Notes: generated by a model not told the origin, from the sequence alone. DNA of 64,000 bases from Gemmatimonadales bacterium (GCA_036265815.1 DATAOI010000064.1:27831-91830); one strand, 5' to 3'. Positions 28,428-37,567 are shown, counted from the stretch's first letter. Numbers and translations are program-made.

Positions 28428-29744
28428 GTGGATTCCCCCGGATCGGGCGTCGCATCGCGCCGGGCCGCGCTCGAGGTGCTGCAGCAGGTCCGCGCCGGCC
28501 GGCCGTTCGGCCTGGCCCTGGATCAGGCCGTGAAGGATCTGTCCGCCGCCGACCGGCGGCTGGCGCACGAATTGGCGGCGGGCGTGCTGCGAAGCCAGAA
28601 CACCCTCGATGAACGGCTGGCACCGCTGGTACCCCGCGGCTGGGATGGCGTTGCCCCCCAGCTCAAGGAGGTCCTCCGACTCGGCGCCTTTCAGCTCTCG
28701 GCGCTCGACCGGATCCCCGCCCATGCCGCGGTGGACACCAGCGTCACCCTGGCCAAGGAAGTCGGCGGCGCCAGAGCGGGCGGCTTCGTGAACGCGGTGC
28801 TCCGCCGCCTGGGTCCCGCCACGTCCGCGCCCGACGGCGGCACCGCCGCTGCCCGCGGTGCCGCCGCGCGCCTGGCCGACGAGTTCTCCCATCCACGGTG
28901 GATGGTGGAGCGCTGGCTCGAGCGGTACGGTCCGGAGGAGACCCGCGCGCTTCTCCTCTGGAACAACACCAGGCCCCGGTTGGTCCTCCAGGCAGCCCGC
29001 GAGGAGCTTCCCGCGCTGGAGGCGAGATGGCGCGGGGCCGGGATCGCGGTGGAGCCGGCGCCGTACGGCGCGGGTCTGATCACCGATCGGACCCGGCCCA
29101 CCGATCTTCCGGGCTACGACGAAGGTGCCTTCCTAGTGCAGGATCCGGCGCAGGCGCTGCTCGCCCGGTTCGCCGATCTGCCGCCGGAGGTGACGCTCTA
29201 CGACGCCGCTGCCGCGCCGGGCGGCAAGACGATCTCACTGGGCCGCCGGGTGGCAGGCGTCATCGCCGCGGATGTGAGCCGTGCCCGGGTGCGGCGCCTC
29301 GTGGCCAATCTCGCCCGAGCGGGCAGCGGACGGGAGCAGACGGTGGTAGCGGACGCGCGGCACCCGCCGCTCCGGCCGCTGGACGCGGTGCTGCTCGACG
29401 CGCCCTGCCTGGGCACCGGGACCTTCGCCCGGCATCCCGACGCTCGCGTTCGGATCACGCCTGACGCGCTCGCCATGCTGGAGCGGCGCCAGGCCGAGCT
29501 GCTGGACCGCGCCGCCACCGTGGTGGCGCCCGGCGGGCTGCTGATCTACGCCACCTGCTCCCTGGAGCCGGAGGAGAACGAGCGGCAGGTCGCTCGTTTT
29601 CTCGACCGGCACCGGGAGTTCAAGCGCGAGCCCAGCGAGACGTTCCCGCCGGCCCTGCAGTCACCCGACGGAGATCTCATGATCCTCCCGCAGCGTCATC
29701 ATATGGACGGAGCCTTCGCGGCCCGGCTGAGGCGCGCCCGATGA
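28428..29744 (+). CDS. rsmB: 16S rRNA (cytosine 967-C5)-methyltransferase RsmB
   Basis: The 438-residue protein has the NusB-like N-terminal RNA-binding domain (residues 8-140) and a C-terminal Rossmann methyltransferase domain. The two catalytic Cys are in DAPCLGTGTFARHPD (motif IV) and YATCSLEPEENE (motif VI), as in m5C enzymes. SAM binding is at DAAAAPGGKTISLG. The GTG is 12 bases after thiG; the stop overlaps the next ATG by four bases. Confidence 0.94.
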   Translation: MDSPGSGVASRRAALEVLQQVRAGRPFGLALDQAVKDLSAADRRLAHELAAGVLRSQNTLDERLAPLVPRGWDGVAPQLKEVLRLGAFQLSALDRIPAHAAVDTSVTLAKEVGGARAGGFVNAVLRRLGPATSAPDGGTAAARGAAARLADEFSHPRWMVERWLERYGPEETRALLLWNNTRPRLVLQAAREELPALEARWRGAGIAVEPAPYGAGLITDRTRPTDLPGYDEGAFLVQDPAQALLARFADLPPEVTLYDAAAAPGGKTISLGRRVAGVIAADVSRARVRRLVANLARAGSGREQTVVADARHPPLRPLDAVLLDAPCLGTGTFARHPDARVRITPDALAMLERRQAELLDRAATVVAPGGLLIYATCSLEPEENERQVARFLDRHREFKREPSETFPPALQSPDGDLMILPQRHHMDGAFAARLRRAR

Positions 29745-30319
29745 GGACACGACGTCACACCGGACCGGCCTTCTCCTTCGGTCCGGGCACGCCGCTCCGG
29801 CGGTTCCTGCGCGACCTCGGTCTGGTGACGCTCACGTTCGTGGTAGGCTATGGAGTGTCGGCCTTGTGGATCTCGCCGGGCTCGGTGATCGGCACCGACC
29901 ACCCGATTCCCCGGGTGCTCGGCCTTCCCGAGGCGGCGGCGCGGGCCAAGCTGGCCGGGCTGGGATTCCGGCCGCGGATCGAGGAGGAGCGGCCCAGCGA
30001 CACCTCACCCCGCGGAACCGTGCTGTGGCAGGATCCGCCGCCGGAGATGGTGCTGGCGCCCAACAGCAACGTGGAGCTGGTCCTGAGCGGCGGCCCGGCG
30101 CCGGCCACCGTCCCCGACGTGATCGGCTTCGCGCTTCCCGACGCGGAGAAGGTGTTCGACGCGGCCGGAGTCAAGGTGGGCCGGATCGACACCGTACGTG
30201 CGGGCCCCGAAGCCGGTGTGGTGATCGCGACCCGCCCGGGGGTCGGGAGCGGCCAGCCCCGAGGTGCTGCGGTCGACCTGGTGGTGAGCGCCGCGGCCCC
30301 GACCGGAGGAGGACTGTGA
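29741..30319 (+). CDS. Membrane-anchored PASTA-domain protein
   Basis: The 192-residue protein has a basic cytoplasmic start, one membrane helix at about residues 24-45 (LGLVTLTFVVGYGVSALWI) and two PASTA domains (IPRVLGLPEAAARAKLAGLG and VPDVIGFALPDAEKVFDAAG) that should face the periplasm and bind peptidoglycan or its fragments. No kinase domain is attached, unlike the PrkC/StkP type. It is coupled to rsmB by a four-base overlap and to rpe by GTGA. Confidence 0.85.
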   Translation: MRTRRHTGPAFSFGPGTPLRRFLRDLGLVTLTFVVGYGVSALWISPGSVIGTDHPIPRVLGLPEAAARAKLAGLGFRPRIEEERPSDTSPRGTVLWQDPPPEMVLAPNSNVELVLSGGPAPATVPDVIGFALPDAEKVFDAAGVKVGRIDTVRAGPEAGVVIATRPGVGSGQPRGAAVDLVVSAAAPTGGGL

Positions 30320-30981
30320 GCGTGCGCATCGCCCCCAGCGTGCTGAGCGCCGACCTCGGGCGGCTGCGGGAGGAGATCGAGCAGGCGCTCGCCGGCGGAG
30401 CCGAGTGGATCCACGTGGATGTGATGGACGGCCACTTCGTGCCCAATCTCACCTTCGGCGCACCGGTCATTCACGCCGTCCGGCGGATTACCGACCGTCC
30501 GATCGACGTGCACCTGATGGTCGAGCGGCCGGAGCAGTACATCGCCGAGTTCGCCGACGAGGGCGCCACGGTCTTCACCTTCCACCCCGAAGCCACCTGG
30601 CACGTGCAGCGGCAGCTCGCCGTCGTGCGCGAGCGCGGCATGCTGGCGGGCCTGGCGCTCAACCCGGCCAGCCCGCTGGCTCTGGCGGAAGAGGTGGTGG
30701 ATGATCTCGATCTGCTGCTGATCATGTCGGTGAACCCGGGATTCGGCGGTCAGTCCTACCTGCCTAACGCCACCGACAAGATCCGCCGGGCCCGCGCGAT
30801 GCTGGACCGGGGCGGATCCCGCGCGGCGCTCGAGGTCGACGGTGGCATCACCCGCGCCACGATCGGCCAGGCATGGTCGGCCGGGGCCGACACCTTCGTG
30901 GCTGGCACCTCCGTGTTCGGCACCGCCGACCCGGCGGAGGCGGTACGAACCCTCATCCGGCAATGCGCCGTGCCCGTCTGA
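30316..30981 (+). CDS. rpe: Ribulose-phosphate 3-epimerase
   Basis: The 221-residue TIM barrel interconverts ribulose 5-phosphate and xylulose 5-phosphate. Signatures are APSVLSADLGRL, the catalytic Asp in HVDVMDGHFVPN, VHLMVERP, the MSVNPGFGGQ loop and the second catalytic Asp in EVDGGI. The GTG overlaps the PASTA gene stop by three bases. Confidence 0.96.
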   Translation: MSVRIAPSVLSADLGRLREEIEQALAGGAEWIHVDVMDGHFVPNLTFGAPVIHAVRRITDRPIDVHLMVERPEQYIAEFADEGATVFTFHPEATWHVQRQLAVVRERGMLAGLALNPASPLALAEEVVDDLDLLLIMSVNPGFGGQSYLPNATDKIRRARAMLDRGGSRAALEVDGGITRATIGQAWSAGADTFVAGTSVFGTADPAEAVRTLIRQCAVPV

Positions 30982-30989
30982 GGCGACCG

Positions 30990-31529
30990 ATGTCCAGGCA
31001 ATGGATCTTCGTCGGGGTGGTGCTGGCGGGCGTCGCCACCGGGGCGGCCGTGCTCACCCGGGTCGGCAGCGAGGTCGCCTCCGTGGAGGTGGGCGCCACC
31101 GCGCCGGACTTCAACGCGGTGGACCTCGCCACCGGCGATTCGGTGACGCTCCGGCAGCGCTACTGGGGCAAGGTCACCCTGGTGAACATCTGGGCCACCT
31201 GGTGCGAGCCCTGCAAGATCGAGATGCCGGCGATGGAGCAGGTCTATCGGGCCCTCGCCCCCCGCGGCTTCGCGGTCGCCGCGGTGAGCATCGACGAAGG
31301 CGAGCCCGACGAGGTCCGGGCATTCGGGCAGCAGCTGGGGCTGTCGTTCGACCTGTTGCAGGACCGGAGCACCCGAATCCAGCAGATCTACCAGACCACC
31401 GGCGTGCCCGAGAGCTTCCTGCTCAACCGCCAGGGCGTCATCGTGAAGCGCATCATCGGCGCGCACGACTGGAACTCACCGGTCAATCGCGCCCTGCTCG
31501 AGCGCCTGCTGGCCGAGCCGGGGACCTGA
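30990..31529 (+). CDS. TlpA-like membrane-tethered thioredoxin
   Basis: The 179-residue protein has an N-terminal signal anchor (WIFVGVVLAGVATGAAVLT) and a thioredoxin domain of the AhpC/TSA-TlpA type with WATWCEPCKIEMPAM; the CEPC pair is the redox centre, and the cis-Pro loop is TGVPESFLLN. It probably acts in the periplasm, in cytochrome c maturation or disulfide reduction. It lies 8 bases after rpe and one base before tsaD. Confidence 0.9.
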   Translation: MSRQWIFVGVVLAGVATGAAVLTRVGSEVASVEVGATAPDFNAVDLATGDSVTLRQRYWGKVTLVNIWATWCEPCKIEMPAMEQVYRALAPRGFAVAAVSIDEGEPDEVRAFGQQLGLSFDLLQDRSTRIQQIYQTTGVPESFLLNRQGVIVKRIIGAHDWNSPVNRALLERLLAEPGT

Positions 31530-31530
31530 C

Positions 31531-32610
31531 GTGGCCGAGTGGATCCTGGGGATCGAGACCTCCTGCGACGAGACGTCGGCCGCGCTGCTCCGGTCCGAGC
31601 GGGGCGGGCGCCCCGAGCTCGGTAGCCTGGTCATCCTGTCGCAAGACGTCCATCGAATATTCGGCGGCGTGGTGCCCGAGCTGGCGAGCCGGGCGCACCT
31701 GCAGACCCTCGGATCCGTCGTGGAGCGCGCGCTGGGAGACGCGGGAATCGGCCTTCCTCAGGTGGACGGGATCGCGGTGACCGCGGGACCCGGTCTGGTG
31801 GGAGCGCTCCTGGTCGGCGTGATGTACGCCAAGACGCTCGCGATGAGCCTCGACCGGCCGGTGCTCGGCGTGAATCACCTGGAGGGTCACATCTTCGCAC
31901 CGGTGCTGGAAGATCCGGAGCTGGGGCCCCCGTTCGTCGCCCTGCTGGTGAGCGGGGGGCACACCATGCTGCTCGACGTACCGGCCTGGGGTGAGTACCG
32001 GCTTCTGGGACAGACGCTGGACGACGCGGCGGGAGAGGCGTTCGACAAGGTCGCCAAGCTGCTGGGCCTGGGCTATCCCGGCGGCGCCCCCATCGAGCGG
32101 CTGGCGCGGGAGGGCCGGAGCGATCGCCATCGCTTTCCCCGTCCCATGCTCCAGGAGCTGGCCCGCGAAGGCCCCAACCGGTACGCGTTCTCCTTTTCCG
32201 GCCTCAAGACGGCGGTGCTCCGCGCGGTGCGCGGACCGGACGGCCAGCGGGAGCTCCCCGAAGCCGAGCGGGCCGACCTTGCGCGCGGCTTTCAGGACGC
32301 GGTGATCGACGTGCTCTCGGCCAAGGCGGCGCATGCGGTGGAGGCGCTGGGCTACGAGCGGGGGATGATCGGCGGCGGGGTCGCCTGCAACCGGGCGCTG
32401 GTGGCGCGCCTCCGCGAGCGGCTGGCGGGACGAGCCCGGGTGAGCGTAGCTTCTCCGCGGCTCAACACCGACAACGCGGCGATGATCGCCGCCGCGGGCG
32501 CGTGGCGCCTGGCACGCGGGGAGCGAAGCGGGTGGGAGCTCGAGCCGCGCGACGACCTCCCGATCCCCGGGCTGGTCGCGCCATCTCTCGTCTCTGGACT
32601 CGCCTCATGA
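31531..32610 (+). CDS. tsaD: tRNA threonylcarbamoyladenosine transferase TsaD
   Basis: The 359-residue ASKHA-fold protein has GIETSCDETSAAL at the start, the metal-binding HLEGH near residue 112, VSGGHTML, and the NTDNAAMIA block near the end. It makes t6A37 in ANN-decoding tRNAs with TsaB, TsaE and TsaC, none of which is in this window. The GTG start is one base after the TlpA-like stop; the stop overlaps lgt by four bases. Confidence 0.96.
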   Translation: MAEWILGIETSCDETSAALLRSERGGRPELGSLVILSQDVHRIFGGVVPELASRAHLQTLGSVVERALGDAGIGLPQVDGIAVTAGPGLVGALLVGVMYAKTLAMSLDRPVLGVNHLEGHIFAPVLEDPELGPPFVALLVSGGHTMLLDVPAWGEYRLLGQTLDDAAGEAFDKVAKLLGLGYPGGAPIERLAREGRSDRHRFPRPMLQELAREGPNRYAFSFSGLKTAVLRAVRGPDGQRELPEAERADLARGFQDAVIDVLSAKAAHAVEALGYERGMIGGGVACNRALVARLRERLAGRARVSVASPRLNTDNAAMIAAAGAWRLARGERSGWELEPRDDLPIPGLVAPSLVSGLAS

Positions 32611-33458
32611 CCATCTATCCCCTGGTCTTTCACCTGGGCCCGCTGGAGATCACCGGCTACGGCATCATGATGATGGTGGCTTTCCTCGTGGGAGGCTGGC
32701 TGATCTCGCTGGAGCTCCGGCGCCGTGGATTCGCGGAGGACTATGCGGCCGACATGGTGGCCGCCGCGGTCATCGGCGGTATCATCGGGGCGAAGCTCTG
32801 GTACGTGGCCCTCACCCGCGACCCGGGCGCGCTCTTCTCCCGAGGCGGACTGGTGTGGTATGGCGGCTTCCTCGGCGGGACGGCGGCGGTGATCCTCAAC
32901 GGCTGGCGCGTTCGAGTCCCCCTCCGCTGGACCATGCAGCTGGTCGCCCCCGCGCTCGCGGCGGCCTACGCCCTGGGTCGGGTCGGCTGCTTCATGGTGA
33001 ACGACGACTACGGCCGGCCGTCCAGCGTGCCCTGGGCAGTGCGCTTTCCCCGCGGGCTCCCGCCCTCCACCGCCGGCAACATGCAGCACCTGTTCGGCAT
33101 TCCGGTGCCGGCGGGCACCAATCCGTCGACCGTCCTGGCAGTGCATCCGACCCAACTCTATGAGACCACCCTGATGCTGCTCGCGTTCGGGGTGCTCTGG
33201 AGCTTGAGGCGGCGGATGCGTCCGGTGGGCTGGCTCTTCGGGCTCTACCTGGTGTTCGCCGGCGCGGAGCGCTTCGCGGTGGAGTTTCTCCGGGCCAAGG
33301 ATGATCGGTTCCTCGGGCCATTCACGCTGGCGCAGCTGACGTCGGTGATTCTGATCGGGGTGGGCGTCTGGCTGCTCACGGTCTGGCGGGAGGGGGCCAG
33401 TCCGGCGCCTGGGGGCTACCTCGAGGGTGGCAAGCAAGTGACGAGGTCAAAGAATTAG
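32607..33458 (+). CDS. lgt: Prolipoprotein diacylglyceryl transferase
   Basis: The 283-residue protein has about seven membrane helices and the Lgt signatures YALGRVGCFMVNDDYGRP, whose Arg and Asn/Asp residues match the phosphatidylglycerol-binding region, and VHPTQLYE near residue 176. It attaches diacylglycerol from phosphatidylglycerol to lipobox cysteines, so it would process the lipoproteins of this window. It is the last gene of the co-directional run. Confidence 0.95.
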   Translation: MTIYPLVFHLGPLEITGYGIMMMVAFLVGGWLISLELRRRGFAEDYAADMVAAAVIGGIIGAKLWYVALTRDPGALFSRGGLVWYGGFLGGTAAVILNGWRVRVPLRWTMQLVAPALAAAYALGRVGCFMVNDDYGRPSSVPWAVRFPRGLPPSTAGNMQHLFGIPVPAGTNPSTVLAVHPTQLYETTLMLLAFGVLWSLRRRMRPVGWLFGLYLVFAGAERFAVEFLRAKDDRFLGPFTLAQLTSVILIGVGVWLLTVWREGASPAPGGYLEGGKQVTRSKN

Positions 33459-33733
33459 GCAGTGACGCAACTGCTGCAACTTCAATTGATTACAGGTGCG
33501 TCTTTTGTAGTGTTTAATCCTTCGACATTTTCAGCCCACTCGCGCATTTCTGGCGCTCTTCCCTAAGACCCAGTACCATAATGACTTACGGTGATGCACC
33601 AAGTGGCACTGCCCTTGCTTCTACTTACAAGGTCGGAATGAAGAGGACTTTCATCCAAAAAGTGGTAGGTCGAAGAAGGGTGGAGCGGGCACTTCGGTCC
33701 GTCTCCGAAAACTCAGGGGGCGATCTACCACGT
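33459..33733. other. AT-richer intergenic segment, origin unknown
   Basis: The stretch after lgt has visibly lower GC than the flanks and no gene I trust. The only plus-strand frame (33581-33853) runs through the hairpin at 33734 and into the rraA-like gene. A weak inverted pair GCAGT/ACTGC lies near 33461-33476. The composition change and abrupt borders could mean a remnant of a mobile element, but I recognise no transposase or terminal repeat. Confidence 0.4.
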
Positions 33734-33771
33734 ACTCGAACGGCTCGCCAGCATTGGCGAGCCGTTCGAGT
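33734..33771. terminator. Perfect 16-bp hairpin after the RraA-like gene
   Basis: The arms 33734-33749 and 33756-33771 are perfect inverted copies of ACTCGAACGGCTCGCC around a six-base loop. It starts 8 bases after the minus-strand stop codon at 33780-33782. There is no good U-run on the minus strand; on the plus strand TTTCGGCATT follows. It probably works as a stem-type terminator or RNA-end stabiliser between the two convergent transcripts. Confidence 0.65.
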
Positions 33772-33779
33772 TTCGGCAT

Positions 33780-34265
33780 TCAGGGCCGCAGCAGGTCGCG
33801 ATCGGCTACCAGCATACCATCGCGATCCGCGTACAGGTAGGCGCCGGGAGTGAAGGTCACACCGGCAAAGGTGACCGGCACGCTCCGCTGCCCCGTTCCC
33901 GCCTTGCCGCTCTGCATCGGAACGGCGTGGAGCGCCTTCACCCCTACCGCCGTACCCGCAAGCTCGGCCGAATCGCGGATGCAGCCGTGCACCACGAGCC
34001 CGCTCCAGCCGTTCTGCTGGGCCAGCGCGGCAAGCCGTCCGCCCACCAACGCTGAGCGCACCGAGCCACCGCCGTCCACCACCAGCACCCGTCCCCGGCC
34101 CTCGCTCTCCAGCACCTGCCGCACCAGCGCGTTGTCGTCGAACACCCGCACCGTCTCGATCTGACCCGCGAAGCTCAACACCCCACCCCAGTCGCGGAAC
34201 AGCGGCTCCGCCGCGCGGAGGTGTTGGGCGAACTGGTCGCAAAGGTCGGGGGTCGTGAAGCTCAC
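33780..34265 (-). CDS. RraA-like protein (HMG/CHA aldolase or RNase E regulator family)
   Basis: The 161-residue protein matches the RraA fold: TTPDLCDQF at the start, GRGRVLVVDGGGSVRSALVGGRLA and VVHGCIRDSAELA. These loops form the metal site in the 4-hydroxy-4-methyl-2-oxoglutarate aldolases (with Arg and Asp, both present here), and the same family includes RraA, an RNase E inhibitor in E. coli. I cannot separate the two functions. The start overlaps the FTR1 gene stop by four bases. Confidence 0.88.
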   Translation of the reverse strand: MSFTTPDLCDQFAQHLRAAEPLFRDWGGVLSFAGQIETVRVFDDNALVRQVLESEGRGRVLVVDGGGSVRSALVGGRLAALAQQNGWSGLVVHGCIRDSAELAGTAVGVKALHAVPMQSGKAGTGQRSVPVTFAGVTFTPGAYLYADRDGMLVADRDLLRP

Positions 34266-36364
34266 CGCGGCGGCTTGGAGGCGGCAGCCCCGGGGGCCGG
34301 CATCGCGATGTTCCTCCGCATCCGCTCCACTTCGGCCTGCATCTCCGCCAGATCGGCTTCCATCCGCTCCAACGAGCGGAGCAGGTCGTGGTGCGCGCCC
34401 CGCCCTTCGGGCACCGTGGCTCGGGTCCGCCGGCGCACCCGGCGGGGCTCCAGCACGAAATTCCAGACCAGTGCCACCAGGAGCAGGACCAGCAGGAGCC
34501 CCTGTACCGCGAGCGACTCTGCCGTGGGGTAAATGCCGAGCGCCGGGATGCGCGGGGCCCAGGGGGCAAAGCTGCTGGGGATCAGATTGCCTTCCTGCAG
34601 CTCGGCGACGCCTTTACCGGCGAACACGAAGGCCATGTAGTAGAGGAACGCGCTGGTGACCGCGAAGAACGGCTTGAGTGGAAGCCGCACCCCGAACCGG
34701 TGAATGGCCACGTAGATGATGAGCAGGACCACGGAGCCGGCCGCGATGCCGCCCACCACCGGCATGGCGCCACCGCCGCCGCCAGACAGAAACAGCGCCT
34801 TATAGAAGAGCACCGTCTCGAACCCTTCGCGGTAGACCGCCAGGAACGCGGCGGCCGACAGCGCGAGGGCGGACCCGCTGGACAGGGCGTCCTGCACCTT
34901 GCTCTTCACGAAGTGATTCCACTTCACCACTTCCATCTTGGACAGCAGCCAGTAGCTCACGTAAAACAGCACCACCGTGGCCACCATCATGGTGCCGCCT
35001 TCCAGCGCCTCCCGCTTGGCGGGCGAGAGCACGAAGATCGTCTCCAGCGCCAGCGCGGTCAGCAGGCTGGCGCCGACGGCGGCAGCCACACCGATGTTGA
35101 TGTCCCGCTTGCGGTGGCCCGCGCCCATCTTGCTCAGGAAGGTCATGAGGGCGCCGACGATCAGAATCGCCTCGAGCCCTTCCCGCAGCAGGATGATGAA
35201 CGACTGGAAGAAGAGATTGACCGGCGAGAGATCGTTGCCGATGGTGCGCTCTGCCTTCTCCAGCCCCGCCGCGAGTTGGCCCCGGATGGCGCTCAGCTCC
35301 GACGGTGTGGCTCCGCCTGCCGCACGGGCCCGGAGCGTCGCGAACGACGCCTCCAGCTCGGCCGCGAGCGCCGCGTCCTTTGTCCGGACCGTTCGCTCGA
35401 CCTGCTCGAACGTCATATACGCATCGACCGCGCGAGCCGTCGCCGCGGGGTTACCCGCGCGGGCCAGGGTGTAGGCCGAATCCACCTGCCCGCGCACCCG
35501 GTCGAAGATCTGGGCGGTGGCGGCGGCGCTGGCATCCGACTGGAACGTGCGCACGGCGGCCACCCGGGCGAGGGCGCCCGGCTCGGTGGCGTCGTGCAAC
35601 CCGAGGGCCGCGACCATTTGATCGTCCGACATCCGGCCGGTGGTCGCGAACGCCCGGAGCGCCGGCGGCACCTCTCCTGCCGGAGCGGGCAGCCGGAGCA
35701 CGCTGGCGTAGAGCGCCACGGCCCAGCGGTCCTCCGCGGGCAGGCGGGCTTCGAAAGCCGGCATTGCGGTGCCGACGGTGCCAATGCTGATGCGACGGTA
35801 GTAGTCGAGCGGAGAAACGTCGTGGAGCGCGGCGTGATCGGCGAGGTTGGCCGGCGGCGGCTCGAGACCCGTAGCTTGTGGCCCGTCACCCCGCCCGATG
35901 GCACCGTGGCAGCCCGCACAATTCGCCTGGTAGATCTCGGCCCCACGGGCCAGCGACGGCGCCTCGGCGGGCAACTCGTCGAGCGAGACCCCGAACCGGC
36001 GGGACAGCCCCTCGGCCAGGCTCCGCACGCGGGCATCGAGCGTGTCGGGGGGCGAGGTCCGGCTCACCAGGCGAATCAGGCTGTCGATCTGGTGGAGAGC
36101 GGGTTGGGCGCTGTCGCTGGGGAGAAGCGCGGCCGAGCGCCGGGCTTCCTGGAGGAACATGCTGGCCTCCTCCACCTCGTTCTTGGCCACCACCCGGCCG
36201 TCTACCACACCAGCGCGGTACTCCTGAGCGGCTAGCTGGGCCGTGGCGGCCACCCGCCGGACGACCGGCGCCCGGTCCTCCCCCGCCGCTGGGCCCTGGG
36301 TCTGCTGCGGAATGGCCGCGGCCATCCAGACGAGGAGCGGAAGCATCGCACCACTGAGAATCAT
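34262..36364 (-). CDS. Cytochrome c domain fused to FTR1-family iron permease
   Basis: The 700-residue protein has a signal peptide (MILSGAMLPLLVWMAAA), a periplasmic helical part, a class I cytochrome c domain with heme motif CAGCH near residue 150 and an axial Met in GTAMPAFE, another helical region, then about seven membrane helices with the two iron-binding motifs of FTR1: LREGLEAILIV and YREGFETVLFY. A coiled coil (LLRSLERMEADLAEMQAEVER) ends it. It should oxidise or sense Fe(II) at the cytochrome and import the iron. An ATG at 36436 would add 24 residues before the signal peptide; I prefer 36364. A TACTTT box lies at 36393-36398. Confidence 0.88.
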   Translation of the reverse strand: MILSGAMLPLLVWMAAAIPQQTQGPAAGEDRAPVVRRVAATAQLAAQEYRAGVVDGRVVAKNEVEEASMFLQEARRSAALLPSDSAQPALHQIDSLIRLVSRTSPPDTLDARVRSLAEGLSRRFGVSLDELPAEAPSLARGAEIYQANCAGCHGAIGRGDGPQATGLEPPPANLADHAALHDVSPLDYYRRISIGTVGTAMPAFEARLPAEDRWAVALYASVLRLPAPAGEVPPALRAFATTGRMSDDQMVAALGLHDATEPGALARVAAVRTFQSDASAAATAQIFDRVRGQVDSAYTLARAGNPAATARAVDAYMTFEQVERTVRTKDAALAAELEASFATLRARAAGGATPSELSAIRGQLAAGLEKAERTIGNDLSPVNLFFQSFIILLREGLEAILIVGALMTFLSKMGAGHRKRDINIGVAAAVGASLLTALALETIFVLSPAKREALEGGTMMVATVVLFYVSYWLLSKMEVVKWNHFVKSKVQDALSSGSALALSAAAFLAVYREGFETVLFYKALFLSGGGGGAMPVVGGIAAGSVVLLIIYVAIHRFGVRLPLKPFFAVTSAFLYYMAFVFAGKGVAELQEGNLIPSSFAPWAPRIPALGIYPTAESLAVQGLLLVLLLVALVWNFVLEPRRVRRRTRATVPEGRGAHHDLLRSLERMEADLAEMQAEVERMRRNIAMPAPGAAASKPPR

Positions 36365-36392
36365 TCTCACCGATTTGAAGAGACCAGCGATT

Positions 36393-36421
36393 AAAGTAGA
36401 GTCCGGCACTCGGAATTGGAA
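36393..36421 (-). promoter_or_regulatory. Candidate promoter of the cytochrome c-FTR1 gene
   Basis: Minus strand: TTCCAA (36421-36416), a 17-base spacer and TACTTT (36398-36393). The leader to the ATG at 36364 would be about 25 bases. The -35 is weak, so this is tentative. I see no Fur-box palindrome that I would call. Confidence 0.35.
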
Positions 36422-36458
36422 GGCACTCTGACGCATGAGGCTGGGTGGGCGAGGAGAT

Positions 36459-36845
36459 TCAAGGCGTCTGCACTACCGCCACCGCTCCCGCGGCCGTGCC
36501 CGAGTGGGTGAGCGAGACCTGAATGCGAAGCCCCCCGCAGCCTTGCGACAGGCTTTGCGCCAGGCCATGGAGCCGGATCGCCGGCCGGCCGTCGTCATCG
36601 CGGGTCACTTCGATCTCCTGCCAGCCTACCCCACGTGCGCCAGGGAGCACCTGGAGCGCCTTATACACCGCCTCCTTCGCCGCGATCCGTGCGGCCGCGT
36701 GACCGGTGGGATCGGGCCGCGTGGCGAGGTACGCGCGCTCCTCGTCCGTGAAGAAGCGGGTCATCGCCTGCTCGCCCTTGTTGTCCAGCAACCGGGCGAC
36801 TCGTGCGAGATCGACCAGGTCCACGCCAACGCCGAGCACGCTCAC
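36459..36845 (-). CDS. acpS: Holo-[acyl-carrier-protein] synthase
   Basis: The 128-residue protein transfers phosphopantetheine from CoA to acyl carrier protein. It has VGVDLVDLARVARLL with the metal Asp, RFFTDEERAYL and RIAAKEAVYKAL with the metal Glu, and the C-terminal VSLTHSGTAAGAVAVV strand. The GTG start overlaps the preceding gene's stop as GTGA. Confidence 0.94.
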   Translation of the reverse strand: MSVLGVGVDLVDLARVARLLDNKGEQAMTRFFTDEERAYLATRPDPTGHAAARIAAKEAVYKALQVLPGARGVGWQEIEVTRDDDGRPAIRLHGLAQSLSQGCGGLRIQVSLTHSGTAAGAVAVVQTP

Positions 36846-37567
36846 GGCCAGTTCCACCAGAAGGAGGCGAAACCCCGGAGCGGTGCCGGCACCGGCACGA
36901 ACCCGCCGAGAACGAGACCCAGGTAACTGGCGCCGCTGAGCACTACCGCCGTGAGCAACCAGACCGGCCAGGTCGGGCGCCGCCAGGCGCGCACCTGCTC
37001 GATCTCCATCACCCAACGCTCCTGCTCGGCCGCCGCGGCCGATTCCAGCCCACGCCAGGCGGATTCCAGGCGGCGGCTGGCCGCCGTGAGCGAGGCCTGC
37101 CAATCGGGTTCACCGGACCGGAGCGGGCTCGAAGTGGCGCGGCCCGACTGCTCCAGCGCGTCCAACGCCGTCACCAGCGGCGCCCCACCGCTGCCTAGCC
37201 GCGCGGCGATGGCCCGGGTATCGTCGTCACTCAGCAGCAGGGCGCCGAGCCGGCGCGGAGGAAACCGCGACTCGGCCGCCGCCTCGCGGAAGTGGGCATT
37301 GACCGCACCGCCGATCCGTGCCGCCGCGGCGTCCACCGCGCGCTCCCACAGTGCCAGCCAGGCCACCCGTCCGAGCGAGGCCACGGCGCCGTCGCGGTCG
37401 CCGGAGGCGGCGAAGGCGCGTCCCGCGCCCGCGAGATCGAAGACGCCGGTCACCAGATCGAGTCGGATGTCGTCCAGTGTCACGCCGATGGGGCTGCGGG
37501 AAGGCACCAGCACCGGGTCGCCGAGCTGGCCGAGGGAGGGACCGAGCTCGGGCACGGACCAGGTCAT
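36842..37567 (-). CDS. Hypothetical membrane protein, 241 residues
   Basis: I do not recognise this protein. The first 180 residues look soluble, helical and rich in Ala and Arg (for example VNAHFREAAAESRFPPRRLG). One membrane helix lies near residues 196-219 (WPVWLLTAVVLSGASYLGLV) and a short hydrophobic and aromatic end follows. It is translationally coupled on both sides, by ATGA to the HAD gene upstream and GTGA to acpS downstream. The domain order puts the soluble part before a C-terminal anchor. Confidence 0.7.
   Translation of the reverse strand: MTWSVPELGPSLGQLGDPVLVPSRSPIGVTLDDIRLDLVTGVFDLAGAGRAFAASGDRDGAVASLGRVAWLALWERAVDAAAARIGGAVNAHFREAAAESRFPPRRLGALLLSDDDTRAIAARLGSGGAPLVTALDALEQSGRATSSPLRSGEPDWQASLTAASRRLESAWRGLESAAAAEQERWVMEIEQVRAWRRPTWPVWLLTAVVLSGASYLGLVLGGFVPVPAPLRGFASFWWNWP

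Noticed and set aside
33581..33853. 90-codon plus-strand open frame after lgt
   Set aside because: It crosses the perfect hairpin and the RraA-like gene, and has no ribosome site or family match.
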